A program made the position numbers and the translations under genes. The notes under the pieces are model-generated. The model made no database searches. It worked only from the letters and a program-made list of their open reading frames with translations, and was not told the DNA's origin. DNA of 64,000 nucleotides. Origin: Pinibacter aurantiacus. Its GTDB lineage: Bacteria > Bacteroidota > Bacteroidia > Chitinophagales > Chitinophagaceae. The stretch's first letter is position 1. The number at the start of each line of letters is the position of its first letter. This document shows, piece after piece, positions 45,828-53,880 of the stretch. The stretch spans positions 434,001-498,000 of the forward strand of contig NZ_JAHSPG010000016.1 in the NCBI RefSeq assembly GCF_019130065.1, given 5' to 3'.

Positions 45828-46730
45828 ATGCTTGGATTAACTATACTGGGAAATAATTCCGCGCTACCGGCTTTTGACAGGCATCCAACTGCGCAAGTGC
45901 TTACGTTGGAAGATCAGCTTTTCTTAATAGATTGTGGCGAAGGCACACAAATGCAGCTCGCTAAATACAAAATAAGAAGGAGCCGCATCAACCACATTTT
46001 TATCTCTCACCTTCACGGCGATCATTATTTTGGTTTGATTGGCTTGATTACAAGCATGGGTTTACTCGGCAGAACACAGGACCTGCATTTGTTTGGTCCC
46101 GAACCCTTGCAGGCAATAATAGATCTGCAATTAAAGGTTGCCGATACTGCACTGCCATATCAACTCATATTTCATGCATTAAGAGGTGATGAAGTAATAA
46201 TGCAGGAAGAAAAAATAAAAGTTTCCTGTTTTAAAGTTTCTCACAGAATTGATTGCTGGGGATTTCGCTTCGATCAGGTAAAAGCTCCGCGCCGCATCAA
46301 CCCCGACAATACGCGCAAGTACGAAATACCCGCAGCCTTTTATGAAAGACTGAAATGGGGCGAAGATTACACCACCAAAACAGGCGAGGTTATAAAAAAC
46401 GAATGGGTTACGGAAGCGGCCCCCAGAGCAAGATCATACGCTTACTCTGCTGACACCATCTATAACGAAGCCCTTGTTGAAAAGGTTTATAATGTAGAAG
46501 TGCTATACCACGAAACCACTTATCTAAAAGATCTTGAAGACCGCGCTGCGCTTAGGTTTCACTGTACCACTACACAAGCCGCCACCATTGCGCTTAAAGC
46601 CAACGCAAGTCAACTGCTCATCGGTCATTTCAGTTCAAAATATGAAACACTTGATCTCTTTGAAAAAGAGGCCAGGGAGGTTTTCCCAAATACTTTGCTG
46701 GCGATTGAAGGAGTGACATATAGGTTTTGA
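45828..46730 (+). CDS. rnz: Ribonuclease Z
   Basis: RNase Z cuts tRNA precursors after the discriminator base. The 300-residue protein has the metallo-beta-lactamase metal motif HLHGDH at residues 61-66, His in SHRIDCWGF, Asp in YSADT and His in LLIGHFSSKY, completing the di-zinc site. The exosite region is the short bacterial form (LKWGEDYTTKTGEV). A TACCTTTA element lies about 50 bp upstream but has no well-spaced -33 partner. An AATTAGG-type inverted repeat follows, between it and the convergent AraC gene. Confidence 0.96.
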   Translation: MLGLTILGNNSALPAFDRHPTAQVLTLEDQLFLIDCGEGTQMQLAKYKIRRSRINHIFISHLHGDHYFGLIGLITSMGLLGRTQDLHLFGPEPLQAIIDLQLKVADTALPYQLIFHALRGDEVIMQEEKIKVSCFKVSHRIDCWGFRFDQVKAPRRINPDNTRKYEIPAAFYERLKWGEDYTTKTGEVIKNEWVTEAAPRARSYAYSADTIYNEALVEKVYNVEVLYHETTYLKDLEDRAALRFHCTTTQAATIALKANASQLLIGHFSSKYETLDLFEKEAREVFPNTLLAIEGVTYRF

Positions 46731-46732
46731 GG

Positions 46733-46867
46733 AAATTAAGAATTAAGAATTAAGAATGCTTCCTGTACTACTTCCTTAACAGAATACACTCTTCGTCTAT
46801 TGGGTGCGTAATTTTCAAAGGGAAGCTGCACCTGTAATTCTTAATTCCTAATTGTTAATTCTTAATT
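46733..46867. repeat. Inverted repeat, AATTAAGAATT family, between rnz and the AraC gene
   Basis: AAATTAAGAATTAAGAATTA in the left arm is mirrored by TAATTCTTAATTCCTAATTG in the right arm. The repeat lies between convergent genes and may terminate both. Confidence 0.72.
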
Positions 46868-46871
46868 GACC

Positions 46872-47891
46872 TCACGCGTATTTCCTCACTTCGCTCGGAT
46901 ACACATTAAACATGCTTTTAAAGCGCTTGGAAAAATAGGGGACATTCTTGTAGCCCAGGCTGTGTGCAATTTCGTTGACGGAAACCATCTCCTTATAACG
47001 CAAAAGTTCATACGCTTTTTTCAACCTTTCTTCATTATAAAAATCCGCGAAGTTGCAGTTAAAGTATTTTCTAAAGTTGCGCTGAAAAGTAGATTCTGTT
47101 ATGTGAAATTTGTTACAAAGCGATTTAAGGCACATTTGAGTTGCCTGCAATAGATTATCCTTCACATAATTTCTTATCTCAATAATTTTTCCAAGCTCGG
47201 GGATCTTTACATCGAAACTGAAACTCTTTTCAATGTCCAGTCTCTTTTTTAAATAAAAGGAAATCAGTTCGTTTGTATAAGCGTTAATGTCAAAATATGT
47301 AGCAGGACCATCTGATTTGTCGAAAGAGTAATCAAGTATTTTTTTCGCTGCCTTTATTTCATTCAGAGTGAGATCATTTTTGCAAAACAGATTATCTATA
47401 CTAAGGATTTTTTGCACTTGCTCTGATGCCTGTGTTGAGATGTATCTTGTTTTTTCAACAAGCCAGCTTTTGTCTATAATCAGCCAGAGCCTTTTATTCA
47501 ATTTATTGAGCGCTGGTTTTATAGTTAAAGTCAGGGAATTATTGAACGATAAAACTTTGTTTGCTATTTCACCACTTGCGATGGTGCCATTTCGATCTTC
47601 CATGGAAAAAGCAGTTTCGTCTGCCGAGAGGTCAAACAAAATCACGAGTCTATCCTTAGACGAACTCTCTTTAATGAATTGGACAGGATGAAAAAACTCC
47701 TGCGTACAGGAGAGAATAGATAATCCCTTTGCAAGCTTGAAATATTGAATAGCTCCATTGCCGGAAGAAGATGATAAGCTAATTCTTTGTTCAGAAAATT
47801 TATAGCCGAAAATTTGTGAAATGGAGCTTTTGATTAACTGTTCACTGTTTTTAATATCACAATCAAGTTCGAATGGGATTTTAATAAGCAT
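46872..47891 (-). CDS. AraC family transcriptional regulator
   Basis: The 339-residue protein has a C-terminal AraC/XylS DNA-binding domain (about 240-339): first helix-turn-helix CLKSLCNKFHITESTFQRNF, second VNEIAHSLGYKNVPYFSKRF followed by FNVYPSEVRKYA. The N-terminal 200 residues do not match a sensor domain I recognise. The target and signal are unknown; the two small RNA genes and a permease gene lie upstream. Confidence 0.9.
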   Translation of the reverse strand: MLIKIPFELDCDIKNSEQLIKSSISQIFGYKFSEQRISLSSSSGNGAIQYFKLAKGLSILSCTQEFFHPVQFIKESSSKDRLVILFDLSADETAFSMEDRNGTIASGEIANKVLSFNNSLTLTIKPALNKLNKRLWLIIDKSWLVEKTRYISTQASEQVQKILSIDNLFCKNDLTLNEIKAAKKILDYSFDKSDGPATYFDINAYTNELISFYLKKRLDIEKSFSFDVKIPELGKIIEIRNYVKDNLLQATQMCLKSLCNKFHITESTFQRNFRKYFNCNFADFYNEERLKKAYELLRYKEMVSVNEIAHSLGYKNVPYFSKRFKSMFNVYPSEVRKYA

Positions 47892-48045
47892 ATGATAAGA
47901 TTGATAGCGTTCAATCGCTAATTGTTTAACTATACAAAGAACAAAAAATCGCTAAAGAAACCCTTTGGAAAAGAGACAAGATTGTGTTGAAAAAGGAAGA
48001 AAGCGGGATGGTTTAAAAGCATAAAAGCAGTTATAGATCAATCAT
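47892..48045. other. Upstream region of the AraC gene
   Basis: This is part of a 625-bp region without protein genes between the leftward AraC gene and the leftward TauE-like gene. It holds the AraC start region and no recognised element. Confidence 0.5.
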
Positions 48046-48078
48046 CTGCTAGAAAAGGTTCAAAATGTTGAGAAAGCA

Positions 48079-48108
48079 TTGCCTGCGGACCGATCTGCTA
48101 CACCTTTG
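48079..48108 (+). promoter_or_regulatory. Promoter of small RNA gene copy 1
   Basis: TTG (48079-48081), a 19-bp spacer and CACCTTTG (48101-48108). In copy 2 the TTG, the spacing and the TTTG are kept although much of the spacer has changed, which is the pattern expected of a functional promoter. Confidence 0.68.
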
Positions 48109-48113
48109 CATCA

Positions 48114-48176
48114 GGTAAGTATTTGGTCATAGGTTACTAATGGGAACCCTCCTTGTCTAAGGAGGGTTATTTTTTT
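48114..48176 (+). ncRNA. Putative small RNA, tandem copy 1
   Basis: A block of 61 bp (48108-48168) is identical to 48369-48429. It follows a promoter-like pair and ends in an intrinsic terminator: AACCCTCCTT (48145-48154), loop GTCT, AAGGAGGGTT (48159-48168), then a T-run. The transcript would be about 63 nt. It contains CCCTCCTT, resembling the anti-Shine-Dalgarno sequence, and a six-codon frame (ATG at 48140, MGTLLV then stop) that runs into the terminator. I do not recognise an RNA family. The start is estimated from promoter position. Confidence 0.72.
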
Positions 48177-48193
48177 GCAGTAACTGAAAGGAT

Positions 48194-48280
48194 TTGTTAG
48201 TTGGTAGTTGGCTGTTAGATATTCTGTTCGAACAGTCATCATTGAAGCCTAACAACTAATAACAAACAACAAGCAACTAC
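48194..48280. repeat. Inverted repeat, GTTGTTAG family, between the small RNA copies
   Basis: TTGTTAGTTGGTAGTTGGCT in the left arm is mirrored by CTAACAACTAATAACAAACA and neighbouring bases in the right arm. It separates the two small RNA genes. Confidence 0.68.
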
Positions 48281-48339
48281 TCACTCATTCCTCATAGCTC
48301 AACTTTCTGCTACAAAAAGTTCAAAATGAAACGAAAACA

Positions 48340-48369
48340 TTGAAACCGGTATGAACTGCTACATTTTTG
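48340..48369 (+). promoter_or_regulatory. Promoter of small RNA gene copy 2
   Basis: TTG (48340-48342), a 19-bp spacer and CATTTTTG (48362-48369). The layout is identical to copy 1 without insertions or deletions, from CTGCTA at 48307 onward. Confidence 0.68.
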
Positions 48370-48374
48370 CATCA

Positions 48375-48437
48375 GGTAAGTATTTGGTCATAGGTTACTA
48401 ATGGGAACCCTCCTTGTCTAAGGAGGGTTGTTTTTTT
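48375..48437 (+). ncRNA. Putative small RNA, tandem copy 2
   Basis: The 61-bp block 48369-48429 is identical to that of copy 1, ending in the same terminator stem (AACCCTCCTT at 48406-48415, AAGGAGGGTT at 48420-48429) followed by G and seven T. The upstream 62 bp of both copies align without gaps but differ at many positions, so selection seems to keep the transcribed part and the promoter boxes. The pair resembles sibling small RNAs. Confidence 0.72.
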
Positions 48438-48514
48438 AATAACTGAATGATTGAATAATTGAATAGTAGTTAAGCCAACAACTAAATTATTCATTAAATC
48501 AGTTATTCAATTAT
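48437..48514. repeat. Inverted repeat, AACTGAATGATTG family
   Basis: AATAACTGAATGATTGAATA in the left arm is mirrored by ATTAAATCAGTTATTCAATT in the right arm. It lies at the end of the TauE-like gene; a stronger member is at 57465-57548. Confidence 0.68.
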
Positions 48515-48516
48515 TT

Positions 48517-49344
48517 CTACAAGTGCTGAAGTAACAACCTGATTCCAACAATCGTCAGGCAAACGGCCAACGCCTTAATAATAGTGGTTCCTTTTATTTT
48601 GTGGGATAAGAAAGCTCCGAGTTGAGCGCCTGCAACTACGCCGATAGCAAGGTAAATGATCATCTTCACCACTGCAGGATCATTATAGCTTCCTTGCAAA
48701 TAGTGGGTGACAACACTTATGATGGACATGATCGCAAGAATGAAGTGAGAAGTGGCAGTCGCAATGTGTACCGGAAATTGCAACCATTGTACCATTGCGG
48801 GCACGTGCACGATACCGCCCCCAATACCAAGAACAGGAGAGATGAAGCCAACAAAAACACTTATGATAATTCCGATTGTCTGGTTGTAGGAATAAGAATA
48901 TGTCTCGCCGCTTTTATCTGTCAGTTCGTGATGTTTCCAGTTTCGCGAACGTCTGTCGGAAGATGGTTTTTCTGCTCCGTTTTTCCTGTTTAAAAACAGA
49001 AAAATACCAACGCCGATAAGGATAATGCCAAATACAATTGTGAATACCTGAGGGGATATATATTTGGTGGCGCGAACACCTAAAATGGAGCCTGGAATAG
49101 TAAACAGAGCAAATAGCAATCCAGCTTTAAAATCAATTCGTCCTGACCTTGCATAGGCAACTGAACCCGAAATGGCATTGCAGGCAACAATGGCAATTGA
49201 AATTCCGGTTACAACATCCGGAGGCAACTGCGGAAATGCCAGCAATAATACCGGAACCAAAATAAATCCGCCTCCTGCACCAATTAAAGTTCCCAAAGTG
49301 CCAATGATAAAACCTCCTAAAATAAGTACGATAAAATTGTCCAT
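48517..49344 (-). CDS. TauE/SafE family sulfite/sulfonate exporter-like permease
   Basis: The 275-residue membrane protein has about eight hydrophobic helices and the two family repeats: GAGGGFILVPVLLLAFPQLP near residue 23 and GIGGGIVHVPAMVQWLQFPV near residue 173. A hydrophilic loop between the halves (NRKNGAEKPSSDRRSRNWKH) is longer than usual. Members move sulfite, sulfoacetate or other organosulfur anions; the substrate here is not known. It is a single gene. Confidence 0.9.
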   Translation of the reverse strand: MDNFIVLILGGFIIGTLGTLIGAGGGFILVPVLLLAFPQLPPDVVTGISIAIVACNAISGSVAYARSGRIDFKAGLLFALFTIPGSILGVRATKYISPQVFTIVFGIILIGVGIFLFLNRKNGAEKPSSDRRSRNWKHHELTDKSGETYSYSYNQTIGIIISVFVGFISPVLGIGGGIVHVPAMVQWLQFPVHIATATSHFILAIMSIISVVTHYLQGSYNDPAVVKMIIYLAIGVVAGAQLGAFLSHKIKGTTIIKALAVCLTIVGIRLLLQHL

Positions 49345-49600
49345 TACTTAGCAATCTTTTGTTTAACCGGTGCAACAAAATGCACATGCAGGGCGTGAAA
49401 CTAAATGATTTTTTACTTCGTAAAAAGAATAAACAGACAATATTTTGAGCCAAAAAATGAAAATGGGTTTGGCCGGAAAGTCTAGTAAATAAAGGGACTT
49501 TAGCCAAATGCAGGACAGTTAAGCAATATAGAGTAGTCTATAATTTCTAGTAATTTTATAGGAGTTATGGGAAGATTTTTTGAGTGTTCTAAAAGCTTTG
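49345..49600. other. Intergenic region with no gene
   Basis: This region holds the upstream side of the TauE-like gene and AT-rich sequence. I see no coding frame, promoter consensus or RNA structure that I can support before the repeat at 49601. Confidence 0.5.
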
Positions 49601-49689
49601 TGTACGAAGTACGATGTACGGTGTACGAAATTGTTTAGAAAGATGCGCCCGGATGAATTTCGTACATCGTACTTCCTACGCAGTACATC
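49601..49689. repeat. Inverted repeat, GTACGAAGTACGATG family
   Basis: TGTACGAAGTACGATGTACG in the left arm is mirrored by CGTACATCGTACTTCCTACG and neighbouring bases in the right arm. The right arm reaches the stop codon of the START-like gene. Confidence 0.75.
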
Positions 49690-50077
49690 ATGCGCTATGT
49701 TCATCGTAAAACTCTTCAAGCGATCCAAAATAAACCTCATCCCACCCTTCGATCATGTCCTCATAATCGTCGTCGGGAATATTGGTATGGCGAAGTTCGA
49801 CAGACGTACCTTTTTTGTGAGGATGTAATATGAAGGTTACAATAGAGTCTTCTGCCTGTTCGCCAAAGTTCCATCGCTGAACAATTTTGCGCCCGGTTTC
49901 AAACTCGAGGTTTGTGCCTGAAATAGCATCGTTCCACAACGAAAATTCAGAGTTTGGCTCAGTGCTCATTTGCGCTGGTTCGCCCGTCCACAGTTGAATA
50001 GTTGCGGGATTGGTAAGCGCTATATAAACTTCATCAGGAGGCGCTGGCAAGATGTAGTATTTTTTGTAATCCTTCAT
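49688..50077 (-). CDS. START-like/AHSA1-type (SRPBCC) protein
   Basis: A small 129-residue SRPBCC-fold protein. It begins KDYKKYYILPAPPDEVYIAL followed by TNPATIQLWTGE, the usual AHSA1/START-like start, and continues with FSLWNDAISGTNLEFETGRK, IVQRWNFG, SIVTFILHPHKKGTSVELRH and GWDEVYFGSLEEF. These proteins bind hydrophobic ligands or act as Hsp90 co-chaperone-like domains; no function can be assigned. It is divergent from the VOC gene. Confidence 0.85.
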   Translation of the reverse strand: MKDYKKYYILPAPPDEVYIALTNPATIQLWTGEPAQMSTEPNSEFSLWNDAISGTNLEFETGRKIVQRWNFGEQAEDSIVTFILHPHKKGTSVELRHTNIPDDDYEDMIEGWDEVYFGSLEEFYDEHSA

Positions 50078-50332
50078 GTTGTAAAGATAGAAAGGAATGG
50101 ACGGACTGAATAATTGAAAAACTGAATAACTGAATTTGCGACAAATTCGGGGTTGTTTGCGACGTACAAAATGAAAACACAGGCCTGGTAAAGGTTTTAG
50201 AGGCTAATTGGAATAGATGTCGCGAATGCCCCTTCAGATTGTCTTTTTTGCCCATCACAAATTTCTTTTTCGCAAAATACTTTTACATCAGAAACAGCGA
50301 CACCAAAATCAAACAACACAAAAACCTTTTTT

Positions 50333-50749
50333 ATGACACAAATTGTAGCATACTTAAACTTAAACGGCAAATGCGAAGAGGCGATGAATTTTTACAAAGA
50401 CTGCCTGGACGCAGAACTTACACTGCAAAAAGTAGGAGACACTCCCATGGCCAGTCAAATGCCTGTAGAAATGCATGGCAAGGTTTTACACTCAATGCTG
50501 GTAAAAGATACCATTACATTAATGGCTTCTGACATGAGAGGTAAAGACTTTGTGAAAGGCAACGACACTACCTTGCTTTTTAACTGCAGCAGTGAGGAAG
50601 AGATCACCAATTATTTCGATAAACTTTCAAAAGGGGGAACGGTTAAGCTACCTCTGATGAAGCAATTCTGGGGTGCCACCTATGGCGAGCTTATAGATAA
50701 GTATGGCAAGGAATGGGCGTTTAATTTCATGGAAGAAACAGCCAATTAA
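50333..50749 (+). CDS. VOC family protein (PhnB-like)
   Basis: The 138-residue protein is of the glyoxalase/bleomycin-resistance/extradiol-dioxygenase superfamily, PhnB-like subgroup: IVAYLNLNGKCEEAMNFYKD (start), MHSMLVKDTITLMASDM-type central strands and the C-terminal GGTVKLPLMKQFWGATYGEL, then IDKYGKEWAFNF. The family binds divalent metals in many cases; the substrate is unknown. A GTTGTTAG-type inverted repeat separates it from the DoxX-like gene that follows. Confidence 0.9.
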   Translation: MTQIVAYLNLNGKCEEAMNFYKDCLDAELTLQKVGDTPMASQMPVEMHGKVLHSMLVKDTITLMASDMRGKDFVKGNDTTLLFNCSSEEEITNYFDKLSKGGTVKLPLMKQFWGATYGELIDKYGKEWAFNFMEETAN

Positions 50750-50754
50750 ATACA

Positions 50755-50831
50755 AGTTGTTAGTTGATAGTTGTTAGCCTCTATTATTGAACAATCGCCT
50801 TTGAATTCTAACAACCAACTACTAACAACTT
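50755..50831. repeat. Inverted repeat, GTTGTTAG family
   Basis: AAGTTGTTAGTTGATAGTTG in the left arm is mirrored by CAACCAACTACTAACAACTT in the right arm. The repeat lies between the VOC and DoxX-like genes. Confidence 0.75.
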
Positions 50832-50870
50832 TCTCTCAAACACACTTTTTAACAACATCAAACTTTTTTT

Positions 50871-51284
50871 ATGAAACCGAAAACAATTAAAATCGTTTAC
50901 TGGACACTGACAATCATTTTCTCTCTGTTATTTATCATGGATGGCTTTGGAGGCGTTACTCGTCAAAAAGAAGGTCAGGAAGTTTTAATGCACCTGGGAT
51001 ATCCAATGTATGCGCTTACTATTTTCGGAATAGCCAAACTGTTGGGAGTAATTGCGCTTATTCAGGATAAATACAAAACAATAAAGGAATGGGCGTTCGC
51101 CGGATTCACTTTTAATTTCATTGGCGCATTTATGTCAAGAGCCCTTGTTGGAGATGGAGCAGGCGAAACCATTTTTCCCTTGATCGTTCTTGCTTTATTT
51201 ATGGTCCTTTATTTCTACTGGAAAAAATACCAGCAGGTAAAAAACGTGCGAACAACAGCACAAATACCCGCGCTAGCCCTATAA
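50871..51284 (+). CDS. DoxX-like family membrane protein
   Basis: The 137-residue protein has four predicted helices (about 7-24, 48-66, 72-95 and 99-120) and the DoxX-like pattern HLGYPMYALTIFGIAKLLGV and KEWAFAGFTFNFIGAFMSRA. DoxX-like proteins are small inner membrane proteins sometimes tied to redox or sulfur metabolism, but here no function can be assigned. A terminator follows. Confidence 0.87.
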   Translation: MKPKTIKIVYWTLTIIFSLLFIMDGFGGVTRQKEGQEVLMHLGYPMYALTIFGIAKLLGVIALIQDKYKTIKEWAFAGFTFNFIGAFMSRALVGDGAGETIFPLIVLALFMVLYFYWKKYQQVKNVRTTAQIPALAL

Positions 51285-51313
51285 GTCTTGAGTTTATAGT
51301 TAATTATCTTGCG

Positions 51314-51348
51314 AAAAGATCCTGTGTTTTTTGCACCGGATCTTTTTT
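51314..51348 (+). terminator. Intrinsic terminator after the DoxX-like gene
   Basis: AAAAGATCC (51314-51322) pairs with GGATCTTTT (51338-51346), and GTG/CAC extend the stem inward; a T-run follows. It ends the VOC/DoxX transcript before the suf promoter. Confidence 0.85.
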
Positions 51349-51458
51349 AATTAAAAGATTTTTAGAAAATCTATCAAATCAGTAGGAGTTTAAAATATAT
51401 TGATTTTCAATATAATAGCAATGTCTGGTATTTGTAAAACAATCTGCTCATAGAAACT

Positions 51459-51495
51459 ATTTATACTTTTTTGTATAAATTCATTCGTATCTTTG
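51459..51495 (+). promoter_or_regulatory. suf promoter with overlapping palindromic operator
   Basis: TATCTTTG at 51488-51495 is a perfect Bacteroidota -7 element, 37 bp before the sufB start. Directly upstream, ATTTATAC (51459-51466) and GTATAAAT (51473-51480) form a perfect 8-bp inverted repeat around TTTTTT. The only TTG near the -33 position (51471-51473) falls inside this palindrome, at a short 14-bp spacing. A regulator bound there would interfere with the promoter; the Rrf2 protein at the end of the operon is the obvious candidate. Confidence 0.7.
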
Positions 51496-51532
51496 CGCGA
51501 TAATTGAAAATGATAAATTCTGAAGCGTATTT

Positions 51533-52978
51533 ATGAATGATTCAAGCACAGATATAGAAAAAGCCGTCCTCAAGGAGTATGAATATGGTTTTGTGACCAA
51601 TATTGAAGCGGATGCTGCTCCAAAGGGATTGAGCGAGGACATTATCAGATTCATTTCTGCAAAGAAAAATGAACCTGAATGGATGCTCGAGTGGCGCTTA
51701 AAGGCTTATAATCACTGGCTTAAGATGGAAGAACCGGACTGGGCCAATGTGAAATATCCGAGGGTAAATTACCAGGATGTTATTTACTACTCCGCCCCAA
51801 AACAAAAGAAGAAAGTTGGCAGTTTGGACGAAATTGATCCTGAATTAAGAGAAACTTTTGAAAAACTGGGCATTTCCCTTGACGAACAAAAAAGACTTTC
51901 CGGCGTAGCGGTAGACGCTGTTATTGACAGTGTGTCTATTGGTACAACTTTTAAAGCACAATTGGCAGAGCAGGGAATTATTTTCTGTTCTATGAGTGAG
52001 GCTATTCAGGAGCATCCGGATTTGGTAAGAAAATACCTTAGCTCTGTGGTGCCTGTTACCGACAACTTTTTCTCCGCACTAAATTCGGCCGTATTTACTG
52101 ACGGTTCGTTTTGTTATATACCAGAAGGCGTTCATTGCCCGATGGAACTTTCTACTTATTTCCGTATCAACGCTGAAAACACGGGTCAGTTTGAGAGAAC
52201 CCTCATCGTTGCAGAAGCCGGCAGCTATGTTAGCTACCTTGAAGGTTGTACAGCTCCAATGCGTGACGAAAACCAATTGCACGCAGCGGTGGTTGAAATC
52301 GTGGCAATGGAAAAAGCTGAAGTAAAATATTCTACTGTTCAAAACTGGTACCCTGGTGATAAGAATGGTAACGGTGGTATCTACAACTTCGTAACCAAAC
52401 GTGGTATTTGTAAAGGTGATAACTCTAAGATTTCCTGGACACAAGTTGAAACAGGATCTGCGGTTACCTGGAAATACCCGAGCGTAATATTAAAAGGCGA
52501 TAACTCTGTTGGCGAATTCTACTCAGTGGCTGTTACCAACAATTATCAGCAAGCCGACACAGGTACTAAAATGATGCACATCGGAAAGAATACCAAAAGC
52601 CGTATTGTGTCAAAAGGTATTTCTGCCGGGCACAGTAATAATAGTTACCGTGGTTTGGTACAGGTAAGTAAAAATGCTGCTAACGCAAGAAATTTCTCTC
52701 AGTGCGATTCTCTTTTGCTGGGCGATAAATGCGGCGCACATACCTTCCCTTACATCGAAGTAAAAAATAACACTGCTGTAGTAGAACACGAGGCAACTAC
52801 TTCGAAAATAGGTGAAGACCAGCTTTTCTATTGCAACCAAAGAGGTATCGATACTGAAACTGCTGTTGCACTGATCATTAACGGCTTTGCAAAAGAAGTA
52901 ATGAATCAATTGCCAATGGAGTTTGCCGTAGAAGCACAAAAGCTTTTGGCAATCAGCCTTGAAGGAAGCGTAGGATAA
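51533..52978 (+). CDS. sufB: Fe-S cluster assembly scaffold protein SufB
   Basis: SufB is the scaffold subunit of the SufBCD complex on which Fe-S clusters are built. The 481-residue protein has the SufB N-terminal domain ([20 protein letters not shown], residues about 37-56) and the right-handed beta-helix core, with [20 protein letters not shown] near the C-terminus and [20 protein letters not shown] before it, which includes the conserved Glu and His residues of the core. It is the first gene of the suf operon. Confidence 0.98.
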   Translation: MNDSSTDIEKAVLKEYEYGFVTNIEADAAPKGLSEDIIRFISAKKNEPEWMLEWRLKAYNHWLKMEEPDWANVKYPRVNYQDVIYYSAPKQKKKVGSLDEIDPELRETFEKLGISLDEQKRLSGVAVDAVIDSVSIGTTFKAQLAEQGIIFCSMSEAIQEHPDLVRKYLSSVVPVTDNFFSALNSAVFTDGSFCYIPEGVHCPMELSTYFRINAENTGQFERTLIVAEAGSYVSYLEGCTAPMRDENQLHAAVVEIVAMEKAEVKYSTVQNWYPGDKNGNGGIYNFVTKRGICKGDNSKISWTQVETGSAVTWKYPSVILKGDNSVGEFYSVAVTNNYQQADTGTKMMHIGKNTKSRIVSKGISAGHSNNSYRGLVQVSKNAANARNFSQCDSLLLGDKCGAHTFPYIEVKNNTAVVEHEATTSKIGEDQLFYCNQRGIDTETAVALIINGFAKEVMNQLPMEFAVEAQKLLAISLEGSVG

Positions 52979-53045
52979 TGGAGAATTGAAAGTGGAAAGT
53001 TGAAAATGAAGATCAACTTTCAATTTTCAACTTTAAACTTTCAAT
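52979..53045. repeat. Inverted repeat between sufB and sufC
   Basis: GAGAATTGAAAGTGGAAAGT and TGAAAATGAAGATC are mirrored by CAACTTTCAATTTTCAACTT and TAAACTTTCAATT. It is a compact version of the GAGAGTTGAGAATTG family, lying within the operon. Confidence 0.7.
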
Positions 53046-53085
53046 TGATATAAATAGTAAGTAAATTAAAATAGACACTAGTATT

Positions 53086-53868
53086 ATGTTGACGATAAGC
53101 AATTTGCATGCGGGGATTGAAGACAAAAAAATTTTAAAGGGACTTAACCTTGAAATTAAAGCGGGTGAGGTACATGCGATCATGGGACCAAATGGTGCCG
53201 GTAAAAGTACTTTGGCTTCTGTATTAGCAGGAAGACAAGATTATGAAGTAACTGAAGGTTCAGTAGAATTTTTAGGAAAAGAATTACTTGACCTTGCTCC
53301 TGAAGAAAGAGCAGGCGAAGGTTTGTTCCTTGGCTTTCAGTACCCCGTAGAAATTCCGGGTTTAAGCACTACCAACTTCATCAAAACTGCGGTAAATGAA
53401 ATTCGTAAATATCGCGGACAAGATACTTTGGATGCTGTTGCATTTTTAAAGTTGATGAAAGAGAAAATGGCATTGATGAATATTGATCAAACGCTGTTGA
53501 GCCGTTCATTGAACGAAGGTTTCTCTGGTGGTGAAAAGAAACGTAATGAAATTTTCCAGATGGCAATGATCGATCCGAAATTGGCTATTCTGGATGAAAC
53601 TGATTCTGGTCTTGATATTGATGCTATCCGTATTGTATCTAATGGTGTAAACAAATTGCGCAGCAAAGACAATGCTGTCCTTTTGATCACACACTATCAA
53701 AGATTACTTGATTACATCGTTCCTGATTTTGTGCATGTATTGTATAATGGACGTATCGTAAAATCCGGTACCAAAGAATTGGCTTTGGAACTGGAAGAAA
53801 AAGGTTACGATTTCATTAAAAATGAAATCAACGAAGACGAAGAAGTATCAATTGCGGAAAAACACTAA
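53086..53868 (+). CDS. sufC: Fe-S cluster assembly ATPase SufC
   Basis: SufC is the ABC-type ATPase that drives conformational change in SufBCD. The 260-residue protein has Walker A GPNGAGKS (34-41), the signature NEGFSGGEKKRNEIFQMAMI (about 144-163), Walker B LAILDETDSGLD and the H-loop LLITHYQRLLDYI. The signature SGGEKKRNE is specific for SufC. It is 107 bp downstream of sufB and 12 bp upstream of sufD. Confidence 0.98.
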   Translation: MLTISNLHAGIEDKKILKGLNLEIKAGEVHAIMGPNGAGKSTLASVLAGRQDYEVTEGSVEFLGKELLDLAPEERAGEGLFLGFQYPVEIPGLSTTNFIKTAVNEIRKYRGQDTLDAVAFLKLMKEKMALMNIDQTLLSRSLNEGFSGGEKKRNEIFQMAMIDPKLAILDETDSGLDIDAIRIVSNGVNKLRSKDNAVLLITHYQRLLDYIVPDFVHVLYNGRIVKSGTKELALELEEKGYDFIKNEINEDEEVSIAEKH

Positions 53869-53880
53869 GACGGACAGATC

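Noticed and set aside
48140-48160. Six-codon peptide gene (MGTLLV) in the small RNA
   Set aside because: The short frame coincides with the terminator stem and has no convincing ribosome binding site, so a non-coding RNA is the simpler reading.
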